From the NCBI RefSeq assembly GCF_003148495.1, contig NZ_QGGH01000011.1, positions 62,001 to 126,000 of the forward strand: a stretch of DNA of 64,000 nucleotides, written 5' to 3'. This DNA comes from Mesorhizobium loti. GTDB lineage: Bacteria; Pseudomonadota; Alphaproteobacteria; Rhizobiales; Rhizobiaceae. Shown piece by piece: positions 25,021 through 32,882 of the stretch. The notes below the pieces were generated by a model that saw only the letters and a list, made by a program, of their open reading frames with translations, did no database searches and was not told the origin of the DNA. The position numbers and the translations under genes were made by a program. Each line of letters begins with the position of its first letter. Position 1 is the first letter of the stretch.

Positions 25021-25173
25021 GTGAACACCCTCAGCCGCAAGCGGCAGATCGAAGTGCTTGAAGCCGCATGGAACAGCCTCGAACTGACGCCGATCCCGTT
25101 GGAGAAGGCGTTCGCCGCCATCGCCGAGCAGAGCCGCCGCGCTCAGACCGGCGCGCTGATCTCGAAGCACTGA
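25021..25173 (+). CDS. 50-residue protein under repressor control, antisense to late genes
   Basis: The start is GTG 25021, preceded by AAAGGAG at the right distance; the ATG at 24988 lies inside the -10 and is rejected. The product is basic and helical (RKRQIEVLEAAWNSLELTPI). It is encoded against the late operon in the gap between two minus-strand genes, and its last 31 bp overlap the end of the gene at 25143. It would be off in the lysogen and expressed early on induction. Function unknown; it may be a small early regulator, or its transcript may act as antisense RNA. Confidence 0.65.
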   Translation: MNTLSRKRQIEVLEAAWNSLELTPIPLEKAFAAIAEQSRRAQTGALISKH

Positions 25174-25526
25174 AGGCGCATGGTGGCTGAAGCCGGATCC
25201 TGATCGAGGATTTCCCTGACCTTGTGCCACTGCGCCTTGATATAAATCTGGTCGCCTTGCTGCGGCACGGTGCGCGGCTCGACGGACTGGAGCAGGACGA
25301 GCACGCCGACATCGGTTTGCGGGATTCCTGCACGGACTCTGAACGCTGCATCGAACGTTTCGCGGATGCCATTGAAGGTGAAGGTCGGCGTCGTGCCGGC
25401 GTTCGGGTCGCCAAAATCGTCATTGCCGGTTCCAGGCACCTCGCGGCGCAGCACGCCGTCGGTGAGTTTTCCCCGGAATGCACGGGCCACGGTGCGGGCC
25501 AATGGACCTTCGAGCAGCGATGCCAT
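25143..25526 (-). CDS. Head-tail connector-region protein
   Basis: The 127-residue protein is placed from ATG 25526 (MASLLEGPLARTVARAFRGK). It lies between the head morphogenesis protein and the HK97 gp10-like gene, where head-closure (stopper) proteins are usual. The C-terminal part (VPQQGDQIYIKAQWHKVREI, then TMRLQCFEISAPV) is beta-rich as in stoppers. The family assignment is by position and shape. Confidence 0.65.
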   Translation of the reverse strand: MASLLEGPLARTVARAFRGKLTDGVLRREVPGTGNDDFGDPNAGTTPTFTFNGIRETFDAAFRVRAGIPQTDVGVLVLLQSVEPRTVPQQGDQIYIKAQWHKVREILDQDPASATMRLQCFEISAPV

Positions 25527-25539
25527 AGTCTCCCTTTCC

Positions 25540-25770
25540 GTGACAGAGCCCCCTGATCTTTCCGACGACGAAGCCGCCGACATGCTGCACCGCATGGCGT
25601 TCGAGCTCGAAGGCAGGCGCGGCATGACGCGGCGCGCCGATACCGCGCTGAAAGCAGCCCGGGCCGCTCTGTTGATGTTCCTGGCTGGATTGATCCATGC
25701 CGGCGAGGCTAAGCCGCCGCCTTCTGACGACCAGCCAGCCGATTCACCACGACACAACGGCAACCGATGA
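25540..25770 (+). CDS. Possible small plus-strand gene
   Basis: A 76-residue frame from GTG 25540 to 25770 fills a 182-bp gap between two minus-strand genes. Its composition looks protein-like (PDLSDDEAADMLHRMAFELE, then a helical RADTALKAARAALLMFLAGL). There is no obvious ribosome site and the last 62 bp overlap the minus-strand head gene. It is kept as a low-confidence gene. Confidence 0.35.
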   Translation: MTEPPDLSDDEAADMLHRMAFELEGRRGMTRRADTALKAARAALLMFLAGLIHAGEAKPPPSDDQPADSPRHNGNR

Positions 25771-26755
25771 CGTCTTTCGCCGGTGCGCCCAGCGAGGTAT
25801 CGCCGGGAAACATCAGCAGCGCGCCATCAGGCGACTTGAACGGCTGAGTGAAGCCGACCACCTGTCCATCCATGGCCCTATGCGCGTCGCGGGTGCGCTC
25901 GTCGCGGGTGCAGCGCCAGACCTTGGTGACGGTGCTGGCGTCGATCCCCGCCTTGGCGATGACCTGGGCGAAGGCTTCGCGCTGGGCGGCGCCAGTGGCC
26001 TGCGTCGCTTCCGTGCGGCCGATGGTTTCGCCGCGGAGCGCGAGAAGGCGGTTTTCATATTGGGTGACGGCGCGCTCGACGACTTCTGCCTCGATCGGTG
26101 CCTTGTCGGAGATCGCCTTGATGACTGCCTTGTCGAAGCGCTGGTCCCGGGCCTGGCGCGCGAGGTAGGCGCGGAGTGCTGCCGGATCGCTCGATGCCAA
26201 CTGATCGCGGGCACCGGCGACGGCCTGATATTGCCCCGATGTCAGCCCGACAATGCCACCCTCGCGCTGTCCTGTCGCCCTGTTGAGCCGTCCGACCACG
26301 TCGAGCGCCACGGTGCGCGCGGCGCGCCCGGCCTCAAGCCCATCGGAAAGCGCCTTGCGCAAGGCCAGCTTCTGATCGTCGAGGATTGCCGTGACGAGTT
26401 CAACGCCCCTGTTCTCGACCCAGCGCGCCGCACTTGGAAAGCCCGGGTCGAAGCGGAACAGGATCGGAATGCCCTGCGCATCCCGCAATGTCGGAATATC
26501 CCGTGCCACGACGACACCGGTTTCCTCGAAGGCGGTGCGGATGGCGCGCTGCAGGCCACGGAAGGCCGCCGGGTCGAGTTCGACCAGTTGCAGCGCCCTT
26601 TCGACGTCACCCTTCTGAAGCGCATCAGCGATGGCTGCAATGCGCGCCGTGTCGCGGATTTCCTGGATGGAGGCGAGAAAGGCCTGCCGGATTTCCTCGC
26701 TGAAGCGCTCGAGCAGCGCGTCGAGGCGCTGGCGCGGCGTCTGGGTCTTGGCCAT
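25709..26755 (-). CDS. Phage head morphogenesis protein (SPP1 gp7 / Mu gpF-like)
   Basis: The 348-residue protein has a helical N-terminal two-thirds and the C-terminal Mu gpF-like domain: WRCTRDERTRDAHRAMDGQ and PAKDVIGCRCVVV, whose His and Cys are typical of PF04233. Such minor head proteins bind the portal and can help injection. Unusually it is far from the portal gene, with capsid and accessory genes between them. Confidence 0.88.
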   Translation of the reverse strand: MAKTQTPRQRLDALLERFSEEIRQAFLASIQEIRDTARIAAIADALQKGDVERALQLVELDPAAFRGLQRAIRTAFEETGVVVARDIPTLRDAQGIPILFRFDPGFPSAARWVENRGVELVTAILDDQKLALRKALSDGLEAGRAARTVALDVVGRLNRATGQREGGIVGLTSGQYQAVAGARDQLASSDPAALRAYLARQARDQRFDKAVIKAISDKAPIEAEVVERAVTQYENRLLALRGETIGRTEATQATGAAQREAFAQVIAKAGIDASTVTKVWRCTRDERTRDAHRAMDGQVVGFTQPFKSPDGALLMFPGDTSLGAPAKDVIGCRCVVVNRLAGRQKAAA

Positions 26756-26976
26756 CAGTTCGATGCCTGAGTCTCGAATTGGGTGAGATCCACAGCGAGC
26801 CAGGAACCGTCTGGCAACTGCCCGACTGCCGAGCGCGCCTCGTCTGCGTCGTCAGTCTCTTCGCCATCGGCGTCGAGCAGGGTTTCGAGGTGAACGGTTG
26901 CCCCGTCATCCATGACCGCGATGCGCTGGGCAACGTTGACTGCCGCGACATCGACCGTCAGCGGAAGTTCAGCCAT
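26755..26976 (-). CDS. Small hypothetical head-region protein
   Basis: A 73-residue acidic protein (MAELPLTVDVAAVNVAQRIA) coupled at both ends: it shares one base with its downstream neighbour and begins on the last base of the upstream one. It has a DADGEETDDADEA stretch and ends DGSWLAVDLTQFETQ. No family recognised. Confidence 0.65.
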   Translation of the reverse strand: MAELPLTVDVAAVNVAQRIAVMDDGATVHLETLLDADGEETDDADEARSAVGQLPDGSWLAVDLTQFETQASN

Positions 26977-27221
26977 TACGCCTGACCCAGAAGCTTTTCA
27001 GCGTAGGCGGATAGGTCACCCTCACGCGTCGCGCCGAACACGAAGCGCATGGCGATCTCGTTCATGCCGATGTCGCATTCCTTGCAAAGAGCGCGGAACT
27101 GTTTGCGGCCTCCGATTTTGTCGGCGCAAATGTTCCATGACGCGTGCGACGGCCTAGCCCCGCAGCGCGCGCATGGCACGCGCCGGATGCCGATCGCCGA
27201 ATAGGGCTGCGTCCGCATCAC
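26976..27221 (-). CDS. Small zinc-ribbon-like protein
   Basis: An 81-residue protein with CARCGARPSHASW and ALCKECD, giving a CxxC...C...CxxC arrangement likely to bind zinc. This type recurs in head-gene operons of alphaproteobacterial phages. It overlaps the next upstream gene by 4 bp. Function unknown. Confidence 0.7.
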   Translation of the reverse strand: MMRTQPYSAIGIRRVPCARCGARPSHASWNICADKIGGRKQFRALCKECDIGMNEIAMRFVFGATREGDLSAYAEKLLGQA

Positions 27222-27727
27222 GCCCTCAGGAAGAAACTCGAGGAGGTGGTCGACCGCTTGCCGATAATCCCCGACAGCGCCTTGTCGATGATGGAAAAGA
27301 TCGTCTCGGCAGGAGCTCCATCGGTATAGGTGATATCGACCGATCCAGCCTTCAGTTCCTTGATCTTGCCGCCGCGCTCCAGATCGGGCGAGAGCGAGCC
27401 AGGATCGGCCAGTTCACGCACCGCTGCCTCGCAGGTGGCGTTCTTGATCTCGACGGGAACCTCATCGTCATCGATATCCTCGCCGAACTGGTCGACCGCT
27501 TCTTTGCGAGGCCATTCAAGCGCCTGGGTGCGGCCAAGTAGGCGTTTTCCGGGAAAGCGCAGACGATACTCGCCGTCGATAAAATCAGTGGCGCGGATCA
27601 GCGCGCCTTCTTCATCTCCAGAAGGCAGCGCTGTTGCGCGCGAGTCGAGATAGGCTTCAAAATCGGCGACGCTGACATAGGAGTTCGCGCCGGCGAGCCC
27701 GGTGCCGTCTTCGACAACGAGTGCCAT
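27218..27727 (-). CDS. Head-tail connector-region protein, DnaT-like family
   Basis: The 169-residue protein starts at ATG 27727 with MALVVEDGTGLAGANSYVSV, a beginning I recognise from phage proteins annotated as DnaT-like ssDNA-binding or as head-tail adaptors (the second role fits the operon). Helical middle (ADFEAYLDSRATAL, ALEWPRKEAVDQFG) as in gp6-like adaptors. An adaptor role is more likely than DNA binding. Confidence 0.7.
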   Translation of the reverse strand: MALVVEDGTGLAGANSYVSVADFEAYLDSRATALPSGDEEGALIRATDFIDGEYRLRFPGKRLLGRTQALEWPRKEAVDQFGEDIDDDEVPVEIKNATCEAAVRELADPGSLSPDLERGGKIKELKAGSVDITYTDGAPAETIFSIIDKALSGIIGKRSTTSSSFFLRA

Positions 27728-27728
27728 A

Positions 27729-28019
27729 TCAGCGCATCCTTGCCGCCGCGCGCATCGCGGCCGCTGTGTGTTCCCTGATCGCACCGAGAGGAACGTCCAC
27801 GTGCGTGACGAAGCCGCCACTTGCGGGTGGCGCGCGGCACAGCAAATCCGCACCGACAGCAATGCCGCATTCCAGCTCGTAGGAGATGATCGTCGGCGGT
27901 TTGCCTATCGAAGTCGCCCATACGTAGCCGGAAATGCGCGTGCGCACGCTCTCCGGCGTGTACACGACGAGATCGCCGATCTGGAACTGCGCTGCAATTG
28001 CCGTTTCGAGATCGGTCAT
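27729..28019 (-). CDS. Hypothetical head-region protein
   Basis: A 96-residue protein with helical N-terminus (MTDLETAIAAQFQIGDLVVY), a beta-rich centre (SGYVWATSIGKPPTIISYEL) and helical Ala-rich end. One base separates it from the adaptor gene and 2 bp from the upstream gene. No family recognised; it is part of the virion-assembly block. Confidence 0.6.
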   Translation of the reverse strand: MTDLETAIAAQFQIGDLVVYTPESVRTRISGYVWATSIGKPPTIISYELECGIAVGADLLCRAPPASGGFVTHVDVPLGAIREHTAAAMRAAARMR

Positions 28020-28021
28020 AC

Positions 28022-28309
28022 TCAGCGCTCCTTGATCTTCAGCTTTTGCGAGAAATCATCTTCCTCGCCGTCCGACATGACGATGTGGTTGGTGATGAGA
28101 TAGGTGGTTCCCTCAACCCCGCCCGAGATGCGCACGGTCGTGTTGGTGTCGGTGAAGGACGATGCGACCTTGACCAGGTCGCCACCGCCGGCCCAGGTTT
28201 CGCTATTCAGCAGCCATGTCGATGCCGCGATGGTTGATTCCCCGATGTCGGCCGTCCAGTCGATGCCGAAATCGCGGATCGCATCCTTGTCTTTCGGTCC
28301 CCACGTCAT
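28022..28309 (-). CDS. Phage protein with beta-sandwich-like sequence, head region
   Basis: The 95-residue sequence (MTWGPKDKDAIRDFGIDWTA, SSFTDTNTTVRISGGVEGTT, TNHIVMSDGEEDDFSQKLKI) follows a pattern common in phage minor structural proteins with an N-terminal strand rich in Asp/Trp. It overlaps the upstream gene by 4 bp. Role likely structural. Confidence 0.65.
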   Translation of the reverse strand: MTWGPKDKDAIRDFGIDWTADIGESTIAASTWLLNSETWAGGGDLVKVASSFTDTNTTVRISGGVEGTTYLITNHIVMSDGEEDDFSQKLKIKER

Positions 28310-28530
28310 GATTGGCTTATCCTTGAGACTGGGTCGACTGTGGCGGAACGCGTCACATGGTCGGCGCTGGCGTTCCGTATTCCGGCATTGACCAGCACGC
28401 CGCGGTTGACCGCATCAGCGATGGCGAAAAATCCGGCCTCGGTCGGGAACACCAGGTCGACCGGGACGAAGCCGCCACCGAAAAAGCGCTTGCCGAAGAA
28501 GTGCCGACCGAACCATGACCCGGAAAACAT
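28306..28530 (-). CDS. Small hypothetical head-region protein
   Basis: A 74-residue protein beginning MFSGSWFGRHFFGKRFFGGG, rich in Phe and Gly, then PVDLVFPTEAGFFAIADAV. It is coupled to both neighbours by overlap. I recognise the GSWFGRHFFGxxFFG type of start from short virion-operon proteins, without a known function. Confidence 0.6.
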   Translation of the reverse strand: MFSGSWFGRHFFGKRFFGGGFVPVDLVFPTEAGFFAIADAVNRGVLVNAGIRNASADHVTRSATVDPVSRISQS

Positions 28531-30317
28531 CAGGTCGCGTCCGTCGCGACGGCTGAGCGATTCCCATCTGAATCGACGGTTGCCGTCAGGCGGTTCTTAC
28601 TGTCGGCCGCGTCGCGGAAATGCACAGTCGTTCCGGCCAAGCCGTTGGCCTTGCCGTAGAGCGCGGCGCGGGCTAGGCGGAAATGATCCTGCACCGTCTC
28701 GGCGCCTTCGTAGGTGGCCGCCAGGAGCGCGTCTGCATTGTCAGAAGGGCTTGGGATCGAAATCGCAGAGATGTCGGCTGCCGTTGCAAGCGCTGCATCC
28801 GTGATCGACTGATCGACGTCGGCTGACGATAGATCGTTGAGCGCGGCGACAGCGGTGCCGATTCCGTCGATGCTGCCTTGAGCATGGGCGATGTCGTCGG
28901 CCAGATCGCCGAAATTCGGCGTGCCGATGCGGCCTTCAATGGTTCCGGCTGCCGCGCCTGTATCGGTCAGCACCTTGCCCGCCGTTCCGTCCGTGGCATG
29001 GCCGGCAAGCGCTTCATCCCAGACCGCGACAGCAACTTCGCTTGCCGTCGGCGCGTCAGGCAGGGCCGCAATATCCGCGATGATCGTGTCGGCCTTGCCG
29101 TCAGCCGATTGAGCCGCAGCCGTCCCGTCAAACAGGATCTCGGCCGCTTTTCCGCCGCCGAGATAGTCGGCAATCGTGGCCGACCAGACACCGGCCTTGA
29201 TGTCGTCGACCTTGGGCAGCGCATCGCCGTTTTCGTTGAGCACCCAGAGCTTGCCGGCGGTCTGGGCAATGGCGTCCTGCCACGCCTTGATGCTGTCGAC
29301 TTTGCCATCCGTGGTCGCTAGCGACGCGGCGGTAGCGAAGCCGGTAGCGGTTGCCCAGGTGCTGTCGCCATGCGACTGCAGCGCAGTGAAGGCGCTCGCG
29401 ATGTCGGATGCATCGGCTGGGTCGGACGGAAGGTTGTCCGTCTTGGCCTTGACTGCTCCGGTGTCGCTTTTCACCGCTGCGACATCCGCTGAAACAGATG
29501 CGCCTGATGGCGCACCAAGTCGACCCATGATCGCATCCGTGGCAGCAATGATCAGGCTTTCATCAGCCGGATCGCTTGGCAAATTGTCCGTCTTGGCCTT
29601 GATAGCGCCGACATCGCTGGCCGTTATCCCGGTCACGCTGCCGACCGAGCCGGTGACGTTGCCCCCAACGTTTCCGGCGACAGAACCCACGGCACCGGTG
29701 ACGGAACCGACGGTCCCAGTCACGCTAGCGATGGTAACGTCACTGGCCACCTTGGCGTCAGTAATTGCATCCGCGGCGATTGCGGCGGCGGTCAGTACTG
29801 CAGCCGCCATGGCGCCGACGCTGGCGTCGATGCGGCCGGAAACGAGCGCGGCGGGAATGCGTGTCTGGATGTTGTCGGTATCGGCCTGCACGCCGGCAAT
29901 GTCAGCGCTGATCGATGCACCAACCGGGGCACCGATGCGGGCAAACACGTCGCTCGCAAGATTGTCGACCAGTTGCACATCGACGCTGGCCTGCACCATG
30001 CCTGCCGCGCCCTTGATCACGATAGCGACGCTCTCGGCACCGGTGGCAAAAGCCGCATCCGGCACATCAAGCCGATAGATGCCAGGCATGTTGGCGGAAT
30101 CGACTTCCTTGAAACCGCCGGATGACCACGCCGTGTTGGCGGCAGCGAGCGTGGCCAGGGTGATGGCAACGGCAGTGTTCTGGTTGCGCACATAGTAGGC
30201 GGTGAGGCTTGACGTGTTGTAGGCAAGCCCGGTCTTGCGCCCGCCCGTTGTCGATGCCGAATCCAGCACGTCGACATAGATCGACTGGCTGGTGGCGCCT
30301 TTTTTTATGGTGCGCAT
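28530..30317 (-). CDS. Repeat-rich phage structural protein (fibre or decoration-like)
   Basis: The 595-residue protein has an N-terminal beta domain (SIYVDVLDSASTTGGRKTGL), which I know from phage minor structural proteins, followed by repeats: a Gly/Val array of SVTGxVGSV units at about 200-230, and two long copies ending AKTDNLPSDPADES / AKTDNLPSDPADAS at about 240-310. Further LPDAPTASEVAVAVWDEALA units follow. Long helical/beta repeats suggest a trimeric fibre or head spike. It lies between capsid and head-closure genes. Confidence 0.65.
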   Translation of the reverse strand: MRTIKKGATSQSIYVDVLDSASTTGGRKTGLAYNTSSLTAYYVRNQNTAVAITLATLAAANTAWSSGGFKEVDSANMPGIYRLDVPDAAFATGAESVAIVIKGAAGMVQASVDVQLVDNLASDVFARIGAPVGASISADIAGVQADTDNIQTRIPAALVSGRIDASVGAMAAAVLTAAAIAADAITDAKVASDVTIASVTGTVGSVTGAVGSVAGNVGGNVTGSVGSVTGITASDVGAIKAKTDNLPSDPADESLIIAATDAIMGRLGAPSGASVSADVAAVKSDTGAVKAKTDNLPSDPADASDIASAFTALQSHGDSTWATATGFATAASLATTDGKVDSIKAWQDAIAQTAGKLWVLNENGDALPKVDDIKAGVWSATIADYLGGGKAAEILFDGTAAAQSADGKADTIIADIAALPDAPTASEVAVAVWDEALAGHATDGTAGKVLTDTGAAAGTIEGRIGTPNFGDLADDIAHAQGSIDGIGTAVAALNDLSSADVDQSITDAALATAADISAISIPSPSDNADALLAATYEGAETVQDHFRLARAALYGKANGLAGTTVHFRDAADSKNRLTATVDSDGNRSAVATDAT

Positions 30318-30340
30318 CTTACCTCACCCAGAAAAGCATC

Positions 30341-31045
30341 TTAGTTCCGCTTTCCGTATGGCCACATAGAGCCCCAACCTTGGCTGGCATATGTGGGAGA
30401 ACCAGGAGTTGACGGGGCAGGAATGCTGGCCTGGCTGAAATAAGCAACCAGTCGACTGGCGCTTATAAAAGATATGCCTGCAGTCTGTAGATTCAGTCCT
30501 ATCCAAATAAGATCACCGGCATTTGCCGCGAGCCCTGATGTGAATGGAACAGTATTCACCCCTTGCACGGCGCCGGTTATGGATGAGCCATTTGCAAGTC
30601 GAGTGCTTAGTGCACCGACACCCGTAGAACCGTAAGCTACCGGTTCGAATACAGCAGAAGCAGCTGCTGCTGTTGCCCGGAATTTAACGCCGCTTATCAA
30701 CATATTAGCTGGAATTAAAAAGGGCACCAATCCGACAAAACCATTACTGAACGTCGAACCAGCTACAGAATCTATTCCGGCCGGCGGCGAATCAACATTG
30801 TTGTCCGAGATTAAAACCCAATCTGTTGCGGCGCCCGTATCCTTGCCCATATAGATTTTGTGGTTCGTTGTATCCACATAAACCTGTCCATTCTGTGCCG
30901 GGGCGCTACCCGGCGCGCCGGAGCCCTCGGCCAGATTGGGCGTCGATACCAGGAAATCGCGCAACATCTGCGGCGTGATGGCTCCGCCGGTGTTGTCCGC
31001 GAAGAGTACCTGCAGTGCAGCCAAAGTCCGTTGCGTATCAGCCAT
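30341..31045 (-). CDS. Phage fibre-like protein of divergent composition
   Basis: The 234-residue protein starts at ATG 31045. The first 80 residues show a virion-appendage N-terminus (RTLAALQVLFADNTGGAITP, QVYVDTTNHKIYMGKDTG). The rest is a beta-rich C-terminal domain with SPPAGIDSVAGSTFSNGFVG. Codons in this gene use more A/T in third positions than its neighbours, pointing to recent exchange. It may be a head fibre or receptor-binding protein. Confidence 0.65.
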   Translation of the reverse strand: MADTQRTLAALQVLFADNTGGAITPQMLRDFLVSTPNLAEGSGAPGSAPAQNGQVYVDTTNHKIYMGKDTGAATDWVLISDNNVDSPPAGIDSVAGSTFSNGFVGLVPFLIPANMLISGVKFRATAAAASAVFEPVAYGSTGVGALSTRLANGSSITGAVQGVNTVPFTSGLAANAGDLIWIGLNLQTAGISFISASRLVAYFSQASIPAPSTPGSPTYASQGWGSMWPYGKRN

Positions 31046-31152
31046 CAACTAAATCCATTCGAAAAGCCGCTGGAGAAAGCGCGCGTTGAGCTGAAGACGA
31101 AGATGTAGGGACCGCAAAAGGTCCACATGCGCATGCCTAGGATCGACATCAA

Positions 31153-31548
31153 TCAGCCGCGCATTGCCAGTTCGGCTTCGATGGCCGCAACCGCATCAGC
31201 CGCGCTGTTGATGGGCTGATCACTCAATTTCGTGGCAAGGCCGCGCAGTGAGGTGCCGCCCTTTGACCGCGGCAGGTAGGGGAGGAATTTCCAGTCGTCT
31301 GGAATCTCGATCGGCCCGGCCGGCTGCTCGTCTTGGTCAGGCTGCTCGATGAACGCGCGCTCGTCTGTGGCCATTGAGAATTCTTGGTGCCGATCATTGG
31401 CGGCAGGTGCGACCTCCGCGCCATTGGCAAGCGCGTTCGCTTCCTCGCGTGAAAATCCATCAGAGCGCGCCTGGTAATAGCGGTTGCGCTGCTCCTGGAT
31501 TTCCTGGCGCTGGCGAAGCACGGCCTCGCTGATGACGATGCGGCGCAT
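31153..31548 (-). CDS. Hypothetical protein downstream of the capsid gene
   Basis: A 131-residue protein with a charged helical N-terminus (VLRQRQEIQEQRNRYYQARS) and a C-terminal part containing IPDDWKFLPYLPRSKGGTSL. It starts 1 bp after the 40-residue basic protein. No family recognised; a capsid accessory or minor head protein by position. Confidence 0.6.
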   Translation of the reverse strand: MRRIVISEAVLRQRQEIQEQRNRYYQARSDGFSREEANALANGAEVAPAANDRHQEFSMATDERAFIEQPDQDEQPAGPIEIPDDWKFLPYLPRSKGGTSLRGLATKLSDQPINSAADAVAAIEAELAMRG

Positions 31549-31549
31549 G

Positions 31550-31672
31550 TTACTTCCCGAGTTTCTTCTTCAGGAAAGCCGGCATGGCCTTTGCCTTGCC
31601 CTTGGCCTTCTTGGCGCCGGCTGGTTTCTTGCCGAAGAACTTTGCCTGTTTGGCGGTCATCTTCTTGGCCAT
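31550..31672 (-). CDS. 40-residue Lys/Ala-rich basic protein
   Basis: An ATG frame of 40 residues with 17 Lys: MAKKMTAKQAKFFGKKPAGA then AKGKAKAMPAFLKKKLGK. It lies between the capsid gene and the 131-residue gene with no room for anything else. The KQAKFFG and PAFLKKKLGK parts are repeated in phage genomes in my recollection. It may bind DNA inside the head or be a capsid-associated peptide. Confidence 0.65.
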   Translation of the reverse strand: MAKKMTAKQAKFFGKKPAGAKKAKGKAKAMPAFLKKKLGK

Positions 31673-31776
31673 GCGTGATCCTCCATTTGGGACGGAAAGC
31701 GAACAGAGCGGAACAAATGGCCAAAAGGCCGGGGAACAGATGGCGGCAGCTGCCCGCCGCCATCGATGTCGGGTCG

Positions 31777-32757
31777 TTACGCGATTTTGTGGCGGAGCAT
31801 CACGATGCGAACGTTCTTTTGCTCGTAGACGCGGCTCCAGTTGCCGGCGGCTGCGAGTTCAGCGTCGCTCGGCGTGACCGATGCGGGAACGCCCGAACCC
31901 GGGTCCCACTTGATGCCGCGAGGATGCAGCACGTAGTGGCGGCGGGTCACCAGATAGTCCTGGCCACCATTGATCAGCGGGTTGCGGCCGACTTCGGACG
32001 GAACCTTGGGGTTGCCGTCGGCAAAGCCGATGGCGCCCGGGCCGAACAGGTAGGTGTCATAGACGCCGTTGGTGCCCGCGTTGGCATCGTCGACGATGAG
32101 TTCCTTCTGCATGAAGGTCTTCATGACGATCTGGCCGTCGGAGTCACGGATGGTGTCGATGAGGTTGTTCTTGGCAAGCAGGGCTTCCACAGCCGAGTGC
32201 ATGAGCACGCCGCTGATCTGGTCCTTCTTGTCGCCGAGCATCTGGGCCGCGTCGATGAAGGACGTGCCGTCGATGATGGCGGCGGCACCCGACAGGCCCG
32301 AGATGTCGAGAGCGTTGACATCGGGGGACTCGGCGAGCAGCGCGCCCATGGCACCCTTGAGCGTGGCGATGAGCTGGTAGTTGAACTCACCGGACCAGTT
32401 CTCGGCGATGCCCGAGGCGATAGCGGCCATGGCATCGTCGCCGGCGAGAGCCGCCGAGAGATCGGTGCCACCGTAGACAAGGGCGCGTGCATGCTGCACG
32501 GCCTTGTCCTGGCCGGTCTGGACCTTGCGGATTTCCAGATCCTGGGTGTCGTCGAGAAGCTGCGCACGCTCGGACAGCGCCTTCCAGAACGGCATGTTGA
32601 TTTCGGTGCCGCCCTGGTTGCCGAAGGTGAGGTCGGGAACCGAGGTGACGATGCCGGAGCGGAAGAACGCGTTGACCTGCGTGGTCAGTTCGCGGAAGTA
32701 CGGGTTGAAGCGTTCCGGGACGATGACGTCCGCGAGAGCAGTGGGGGTGTCAGCCAT
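31777..32757 (-). CDS. Major capsid protein
   Basis: The 326-residue protein follows the scaffold gene and precedes head-completion genes. Its N-terminus (MADTPTALADVIVPERFNPY) has the VIVPExFxPYxxE pattern typical of this coat-protein family, followed by FWKALSERAQLLDDTQDLEI and a C-terminal beta domain (RHYVLHPRGIKWDPGSGV). It would assemble an icosahedral shell with the HK97 fold. The leader contains the duplicated RNA element. Confidence 0.9.
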   Translation of the reverse strand: MADTPTALADVIVPERFNPYFRELTTQVNAFFRSGIVTSVPDLTFGNQGGTEINMPFWKALSERAQLLDDTQDLEIRKVQTGQDKAVQHARALVYGGTDLSAALAGDDAMAAIASGIAENWSGEFNYQLIATLKGAMGALLAESPDVNALDISGLSGAAAIIDGTSFIDAAQMLGDKKDQISGVLMHSAVEALLAKNNLIDTIRDSDGQIVMKTFMQKELIVDDANAGTNGVYDTYLFGPGAIGFADGNPKVPSEVGRNPLINGGQDYLVTRRHYVLHPRGIKWDPGSGVPASVTPSDAELAAAGNWSRVYEQKNVRIVMLRHKIA

Positions 32758-32844
32758 GGGAAAATCTCCTCTGGTTAGGCTGGTTTCGCTGTGAAATCAG
32801 CCGCGTCACCGACACCGGCTGCTGATGATTGCGGGCACCGCCCG
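32758..32844 (-). promoter_or_regulatory. Duplicated structured 5' leader, copy before the major capsid gene
   Basis: Transcript order: CGGGCGGTGCCCG hairpin (32844-32832), GCAGCCGGTGTCGGTGAC (32822-32805), CTGATTTCAC (32800-32791), GAAACCAGCC (32787-32778) and AGGAGAT before ATG 32757. CAGCCG can also pair with CGGCTG here. The match with 23994-24082 covers every block except the short linkers. Between the two copies, changes fall mainly in loops and linkers. Confidence 0.78.
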
Positions 32845-32882
32845 CGGCGTTGAACTGGCAGGCTTGATGCCGGCCAGGATGG

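Noticed and set aside
24988..25173. ATG 24988 as start of the antisense small gene
   Set aside because: It lies inside the -10 box of the promoter, so it would not be on the transcript. GTG 25021 has AAAGGAG at correct spacing.
29176..30078. Plus-strand 300-residue open frame opposite the repeat-rich protein
   Set aside because: It mirrors the low-complexity repeats on the minus strand and has no ribosome site or family pattern.
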